Assembly (NCBI GenBank): GCA_963513935.1
Contig: OY740774.1
Span: forward strand, 23,579,949-23,643,948
DNA: 64,000 nt
From: Aphrophora alni
Lineage: Eukaryota > Arthropoda > Insecta > Hemiptera > Aphrophoridae
Direction: 5' to 3'
Part shown: one piece after another, positions 57,540 to 64,000 of the stretch
How positions within the stretch are numbered: position 1 is the first letter of the stretch
Layout of the letters: every line of letters starts with the position of its first letter
Notes under the pieces: generated by a model
Seen by the model: only the letters and a program-made list of their open reading frames with translations
Told to the model about the DNA's origin: nothing
The model's database searches: none
Made by a program: the position numbers and the translations under genes

Positions 57540-58970
57540 TTTTAAACTGTCACTATAGTACTAGCAAAACGCGAGTGCCGATGGAGGCCAGGTATCCACG
57601 TAGACCACACACACACAAACGCAGGGGATTAGGATCGGCCGCATTTCCGCTCCGTTCAATCCCCTTACTATACTTGACCAATCAAATATAATTTTGTTTA
57701 TTTGTAATTTTCTTTTGATTTGTTTAGTATTTTTTGAACTCTATAGATTATAACAAGAAAAATTATACCAAACAACGATATTTACTATAAATTGTACCTT
57801 GTTTTGTATCATATTTCACATTCCACGTAATCCAATAATATATCAACCCACAAGCTTTTCAGGTTTATAAAAACTCAAACTTGTAATGTAATCCGCATTA
57901 TAATTTATTATTCAAATATACTCAAATATTATTTAAATAATATATGCACTCAAATTATATTTACAAGTATAATTTACAAATAATATTCACATAATTTATA
58001 ATAATATATTACTAAAACCAGACTACAGAGGAGGTTATAAGGACGTGTTACGCTATTTTGAAAGACAAAGAGAACAGTATAAATTAAAATTAGTAAACAA
58101 AAATTAAGGTTAAAGTATATCAACAATCTCAAGCCAGTACTTTGTTAACTATCATTGTATTGTGATCTAAGGTCTACTAGAGTAAATATTCATACTATGT
58201 TTGGTATCATTTTTCATGAAACGTTATGTAAAATCTGTATACATAATTAATTTTTAAATAAAATTAAGTATAACAAAATTAATGTTCGATAGACTGAAGT
58301 ACACTAGGTGACTCATAGGGTTGGAAGGAAGGACGGTCCAAATCCCTTGCGCGCAGAGTGTGGGGTGCGTGCGTGCGAGGGGACTTGACCTGGCCTCCAT
58401 AGGTGCTCCCGCTTTTCTATTACTATAAGTAAATTTCCCCATTTAAAGTTTGCTATACATCTTGTTCATAAACATTTTTCCAATTTACAATTAGTGTAAT
58501 GGCGCCAGAACATTTGCATAATTCAAAACAAGCTCTTAACTAAATAACCACTGTGAACTGGGCGTAGTCTTACGTACCTCGGCGTATCCATTGTTACCGC
58601 TTCTTCCTTACATTTAACTACCATTAACATTATTGTTTAATTAGGATATATTTATAGATCTCGTACTTGCCTAAGTAATCTTACATAAACGATAAAGTTT
58701 ACAGCTGTTTCGCCTATTTGTCAGGTATTATCAGAACATGTAGAACACTTATTACTTTACAATATGTTAAAATTATTTAAAAAAACACACAATTAGAAAT
58801 CACATTTATACGTATATAAAAATACATTTTTAACTAAATTAAAAATTTTATTAATTTTAAATTTTATGTCACACTGAGCGACCGTCCACACTTTCATATG
58901 GTCTGATTGAATATCTGTTCAAATTGTTGATTGTTGACTGTAGGTTGGGGTAGGGTATCTTATCTATTAG
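57540..58970. other. No gene seen
   Basis: Very AT-rich except 58320-58420, which is GC-rich. No coding match. Confidence 0.4.
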
Positions 58971-58974
58971 ATCA

Positions 58975-59081
<107 letters not shown>

Positions 59082-59202
59082 AATTCATAGTAGCAATCAG
59101 TAAGGTTACACCAACATAAAAAAATAGCATTAAGATTAGAAAAAAAGGAACGTAAGCAACAGAGTACATTTTTTTAAGCATGGGTTAAGCGTAAGAATGG
59201 GG

Positions 59203-59835
59203 TACCCTGTTAACTTTTTAACTGATGAACGTAGCAAAACGCAACACAGGATACCTTTTTATGTAACAAAAATGTACTTTTTAAAGTATAGGACAATTTT
59301 AGCCATGACTCTAAATTGTTGGATTTCGGAGGCAGCTCAAGAATCTTAAATATAAAAAGCCCCAGAACGGTTAAAACTTTATCTTAAACCTATCATAAAT
59401 GGTGGCTGATTAAAATCTTGCTTCATTGCCATTTAAAAAATACTGTTACGCCGTACTGTAATCAGTAATAAATTTCACATAATAATAACAAATTACAAAC
59501 TGATTCCAATAACTTACTATTTGTTGGTAAAAAATATTTGGTTGGTACATGTAAATAGTTATTGGTACTTTCAAACATAACTGATGATAACATATATGCT
59601 CAAACTACTCCACCTACACGGTCTATCTATGTGTTAGGGTTGAAAAAAAGACCTCGCCGTTCTTTTTCTTTTATGAATAATTTTAAAAAGACGTGTCACT
59701 CGATGGTGCTTTATATTTAAGATTCATTAAGTGATTATTTGTCCTATATTCAAAAAATTAGATTATTATTACCTTAAAAAAGTGGCCTAAGTTTGGTTTT
59801 AATAGGCTCATCCGTTAAAAAGGTAACAGGGTGTC
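59203..59835. mobile_element. Putative TIR element, ~630 bp
   Basis: The ends are inverted copies: TACCCTGTTAACTTTTTAAC at 59203-59222 against the complement of 59808-59835 (GTTAAAAAGGTAACAGGGTG). A second complementary stretch lies inside (GTATAGGACAATTTT near 59286; TTGTCCTATATTC near 59740). No ORF. Confidence 0.6.
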
Positions 59836-59839
59836 TACA

Positions 59840-60320
59840 CTTTTGGCTAACCTAGTATTTTTCGTTTGTGTGTTAAAAATCAAAACACGCCTTCTGGACC
59901 ACGTCACTTGTTGCTGTATCTTTGATACAACAACACGTATTTGTTAGTTGTGTGTTACCGTGATTGTGTTTTTTGACTTCTCAGTTTTAGCTCTGAGATG
60001 CATGCTTAGATATTAAGGTTGGTGGTATTCTTATTTAATTTTACTTCTTGCATAGGCTTAGTTTCTAGTTTCATGTTTCTTTAGTTTTTAGTCACTTGAT
60101 AACGTGAATTGATTCTTATTCTCGAAACTTCGTGTTTAGATTTTTAACACACAAATGATGGCAAATGTCCGAATAATGTATAATAATAAAATTTAAAATG
60201 TGATAGATACTAAATTGGGACAATTGTGTTTTGAAAATAACTGTAATTTATTGTAGAATATATATTTTCTTAATTAATACAATTAAAATATGGCGCTAAA
60301 TGATTTTCGTCTTATGTATT
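59840..60320. other. No gene seen
   Basis: AT-rich; no recognised element. Confidence 0.4.
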
Positions 60321-60324
60321 TTCT

Positions 60325-60690
60325 GGTCCAGAACAGACGAAAAAGGTCTATGGACCAGTAAAAGAGAGGATAATTGGAGAGTCAGAACGAACAGAGAGAT
60401 AAGAGATTTGTATAAGGATCCTGATTTAGTTTGCAAAATAAAGACTAGAAGGCTGAAATGGTTGGAACACGTTTGACGATGAAAAGAGTGGCCCAAAGAA
60501 AGCTGCGTTGGTTGGACAGTGTGTGACGAAAGCAAAGAAACTGCGTCTAAGGTGGCTGGACGATGTAAAGCGGACATTCGATCAATGGGTGTGAGAACGG
60601 GGATATGCATGCAGAAGGCCGCAAAAGTTGAAGAGGTGTGACTACGAGAAAGGCCAACTGCCGTCGCATCAGCTAGTAGGAATACTAAAT
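60325..60690 (+). pseudogene. LINE ORF2 C-terminal remnant
   Basis: The plus strand reads WRVRTNREIRDLYKDPDLV then KIKTRRLKWLEHV, the WR.R.N.EL...IK.RRL.W.GHV segment of LINE endonuclease-reverse transcriptases. It is followed after a stop by RKLRWLDSV-like sequence repeated in degraded form. The catalytic domains are absent. Confidence 0.8.
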
Positions 60691-60779
60691 TCTTAAAACC
60701 TGTATCTACTACGTTTTTCAGTCGTATAATTGATATATATACACTTTGATAAAAAACCAAATATACTAAATGTAATAAT

Positions 60780-60985
60780 TAATTAATTAAGGATTTGAAT
60801 GAGCTGTGCATAAATCCATTTGACGTTTGATCATCGCAATTGCACCGCACTTGATATAATTAGAGTTATGTAATTATTAATGAATAAGGGATTCAATAAT
60901 TGACAAACACGATTCTATAAATAAATTCCTAGAATTGTTAATATAAACTGGAATGTCATTAATATTAAATGTTTATATAATATAT
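60780..60985 (+). repeat. Repeat F, copy 2
   Basis: Inverted partner of 16725-16925. Confidence 0.7.
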
Positions 60986-60989
60986 TATG

Positions 60990-61448
60990 TTTGTTTTCAC
61001 AACAAGATGTTAATGTCACCCTTTGTGGTAATAAACTATACAAAAGTTTACAAAAATTGTTGTTTAAAAAAGTTGGGGGATTATCAAAATCAAAATCTGT
61101 TTTCAGTGTATTGCACGTTACGGAGAAATTACAACTACGAATTTTCTTTTATTTCCATCAATAAGAAACCTAAATAGTTCTCGGCAATTTGAAAAGTCAT
61201 AAGCCTTCAATTTTGCTATGATGTTAAAAGATCTCAAAAAAGTTCTTTTAAATAGACCAAGTTTAAAAATTTTGTACTTAATATGTTCCAAATCATGGGA
61301 CTGAAACATGTTTTTATTCTCACGAAATTTAAAACCTCCTTCGTTGTACCCTAAGTGATACAGCTTACCCTGAGGTGTAAATATGTCGTATGTAGTACGA
61401 TCAAATAGGTTTGTGCCAAAAATATGTTTTGGGTTTGACGGGATTTTT
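60990..61448. other. No gene seen
   Basis: AT-rich. Confidence 0.4.
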
Positions 61449-61451
61449 CCC

Positions 61452-61720
61452 TTTGTTGTTCAAAGGAAACCTCTGTCATCATATCCTTATAAAAAAATAA
61501 CATAAAATAAAGACCCCTTCCTCTCAAAAACAAAAGAGGTCGAGGTCTAACAAAAGACGCTCGAAATTCTAGCGTCAGGGTCGGAAGAGAACGAAAGTTG
61601 GCCAAGAGAGACGTGATACAAAAGATGAAAGAGAGGGATCTAACTCAAACCTAGGTGAAAAAAAAGGTGTAGATTCAGCTAGCTCCCTTGGAATTCCCAT
61701 GCTATAGTGACAGCTTAAGG
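61452..61720 (-). repeat. SINE family A copy
   Basis: Complete tail and body. A short insertion (CTCAAAAACAAAAGAGGTCG) lies near 61525. Confidence 0.86.
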
Positions 61721-61724
61721 GACG

Positions 61725-62968
61725 AAAATAAATATCTGTCATCTCCTCAAAAATGTTTCCATACGACTTTATATGTAAGAAATAAAATTAAAATAGAGAT
61801 TAACTTTTCTTTCATTCTGTCTTAAATCGTTCAAAAAATAATTCCTATTTTAATGAAATCTAGTTTTATTAATAACTACTATCATTCAAGGTTGATCCGT
61901 TTCCCTCTAATTATTATTCTTCAACCTTAATTCCCTTGTAAATTTGGTTTTGATCATTAATCTTTCGAGTATTTTTGGAAAGAAGCCGAAATCTTTTGTT
62001 ACAGAACCCAACAAATCTCAAGTTGGTGACATCAATAAATTATAATGGTGGATACCGGAACGAACTCTTTTAATCAAAATAGCGGCGGTGTCGGAAGTCG
62101 AATCAGTTTACGTTAGAAAACAAGTAGACGGGCGGCGAGGTTACAAGTCGGTGTGGTTAACGTAGTTTCATATCGACGCATATTGGGCCACATCTACTAA
62201 TTTATTAAGGCCCATACTAATTTAAGTTACAGAAAAAAAATATATACCCACATTGAAAATTTTATAAATATAGAGAAAGACATTTATGCACTCACAGACA
62301 ACACAATGACAAGAAATTTTTACATTCCAAAATCAACTTTTTTTAAAGTCACTGGTGACATCAAAAACTGTTTAATCTATCTCATAATTGTCTCTATATT
62401 ACATGCTAGAAATTAAAACAATTTAAAATCGCCCACTGTCTATTAACTGTTGTAGTGAATAGAGTTTATTGTAGTTTTCATTAGGTAGTTTTTAAATATA
62501 TTTTACAATCTATAGCAGATTGCTTAGGGTATAGGTTGCAATAGATGGAATAAATTCATAACTACCGTCCTAAGAATCATAAAATATATTAAAATAATAT
62601 TATTGGCACATTTGCCTGTCGTAAATCTAGTTGTGACTTGAAATTTTCAATATATAACGTGATTTGCCATTCAAGACACAACCGCAAATAAGGAGAGGGA
62701 GAAAGAATTTCATTTCAACGCCTTTGCAACATAACATTGGACCTTTATGTTGTAGCAAATTCATAGCGACAGTATTGGTTGTTTTATAATTAATATAACT
62801 TGTTTCTTAATTTTAATAATATTTGTGTCTTGAAAAGATTGTGTAGTGATTGTACATATATGTGCATTTTGATTTTAGAACATTTTTTAGTGGAACTATA
62901 TTGCAACGAAAAGTATGTGATTTTAATAGAGTTAAATTGAACCTTAAAGTGTATTTGATGGAGTGATT
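61725..62968. other. No gene seen
   Basis: AT-rich; 62040-62180 is GC-richer, without recognised content. Confidence 0.4.
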
Positions 62969-62972
62969 TCTC

Positions 62973-63404
62973 CTTGTTGTTCAAAGACAAAAATCTCCCC
63001 GGTCATCCTTACCTTGTAAAAAAACTGAAGAACATAACATAAAATAAAGACACCTAACTCTCGAATACTATAATAGCACCAGGATCAGAAGTGTGGTCAA
63101 GAAAGATCTCATAAGAATGATTAAAAAAGGGATCTATTCCAAGATTACAAGAAAAAAAGTGTAGATCCAGCTAGGTTCTCCCTACCTCTCTCTTAGAAGT
63201 TAAGAAGAAAAGAACGTAAAATAAAACTCCTAGCCCTCAACAACTCTAATAGGGTCAGAGTTGGTCACAGAGAAATCTGATAGGACAGATGAAAAAGACA
63301 GCTCTAACCTAAGACTATATTGTTAGGTGATATAACCTAAAAGGTGTAGATAGAATTAAGTTCCCTCGGCATTGCCAAGCCCGTACTCACTATATTTAGC
63401 CCTG
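62973..63404 (-). repeat. Two adjoining SINE family A copies
   Basis: The first copy (62973-63183) lacks part of the head. The second (63194-63404) lacks the tail hairpin but has the head CCCGTACTCACTATATTTAG. Confidence 0.85.
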
Positions 63405-63489
63405 ATATCCAGTTAGGATTCCTCACAATGTTTAAACCATTATATTTAATGAAGGCCCACAGTATTTATAATCAGTTTTTTGTTTGTTG

Positions 63490-64000
63490 GAGTTTTAGGG
63501 CGAAAAACCATTTCAATCATTATTGCCTTCAAAAATATTTGGTAAGAAGATGATGCTTTGCCTTTAAAATCTTAAAATAAACATTAAAAATCCAAAAACT
63601 ACATTAACACAAAACAAAAATAAACAACAACATAATATATTACAAGGCTGTAAAATGGCTCTGCAACAACTTAACAATTAGAATTAACAATAATTTAAAC
63701 GAATATTAGAGGGCTGTAAAAGGGCCCTGCAACGAATTCGAAGAATAAAATTTAAAAGAAAAAACTAAACATAATATTTCAGAGTTGTAGAATGACTCTG
63801 CAATAATTGACTAGATTTTATCAAAAATATTAAGACGACGCAAAAAGGACAATACCCGATCAAGGATCTGAGCACTAACACCAATACCGCCCGAATGGAA
63901 TTAGGTAAGGCAACATTTCGTGGCACACCTATTAACGCAACACATTCATTGCTTTATTGAAAACACACCTTAACAAAATGGGCATTGTGGGGGATTCCCC
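63490..64000 (-). pseudogene. RNase H LINE 3' end, runs off window
   Basis: From the window edge leftward the minus strand encodes the C-terminal ILDRVLSFLRRLNIFDKI and a stop near 63820. The 3' UTR has three spaced copies of a GGCTGTAAAAGGGCCCTGCA-like motif (63648, 63711, 63784), and the shared tail hairpin follows at about 63495-63530. This is the least decayed LINE 3' end in the window. Confidence 0.82.

Noticed and set aside
60296..60760. Minus-strand open frame of 154 codons
   Set aside because: Antisense to the LINE C-terminal remnant on the plus strand; no motifs of its own.

Overview
The window is AT-rich (about two thirds A+T by eye) eukaryotic DNA dominated by transposable elements in all states of decay. 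Jockey-type and RNase H-bearing LINEs, a piggyBac element, TTAGG/CCTAA (arthropod telomere-type) motifs and a dense tRNA-like SINE family point to an insect; which order cannot be told from sequence alone. I found no convincing host protein-coding exon. Only two long intact reading frames exist, and both belong to mobile elements.

Layout. 0-19 kb: many copies of one ~260 bp SINE, almost all on the minus strand. Among them lie 3' fragments of an RNase H-bearing LINE, a large inverted repeat (3.19-5.42 kb), a decayed mariner-like transposase (7.7-8.5 kb, minus), a degenerate TTAGG tract (16.45-16.63 kb) and a fragment of a second LINE type (17.07-17.46 kb). 19.25-22.72 kb: a 5'-truncated Jockey-like LINE on the minus strand with an intact endonuclease-reverse transcriptase ORF and a frameshifted ORF1. 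22.7-38.5 kb: more SINEs, a 187 bp hAT-type MITE inserted in a SINE with an 8 bp target duplication, several foldback elements (one with repeated GCGAAAAATGCGTAC-like iterons, one with 100 bp arms enclosing a hammerhead-ribozyme-like sequence), and another LINE RNase H fragment. 38.57-54.03 kb: three tandem copies of a 3.8-4.3 kb segment built of older repeats. The middle copy carries a complete piggyBac element (45803-48898, TTAA target site, perfect 13 bp TIRs, intact 659-residue transposase), and the other two copies keep the empty site. Each unit also holds a short TIR element flanked by TA. 54-64 kb: SINEs, a (TA)n(GT)n microsatellite, TIR elements and LINE 3' ends; the last LINE runs off the window.

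How the parts relate. The SINE and the RNase H LINE share the same 3' end, a hairpin formed by AAGGCGA and TCGCCTT followed by AAACAACAA. This is the arrangement expected if the SINE is copied by that LINE's reverse transcriptase. Nested insertions (MITE in SINE, piggyBac in tandem unit) give relative ages. Coordinates of degenerate repeats are by eye and good to roughly 5-20 bases.
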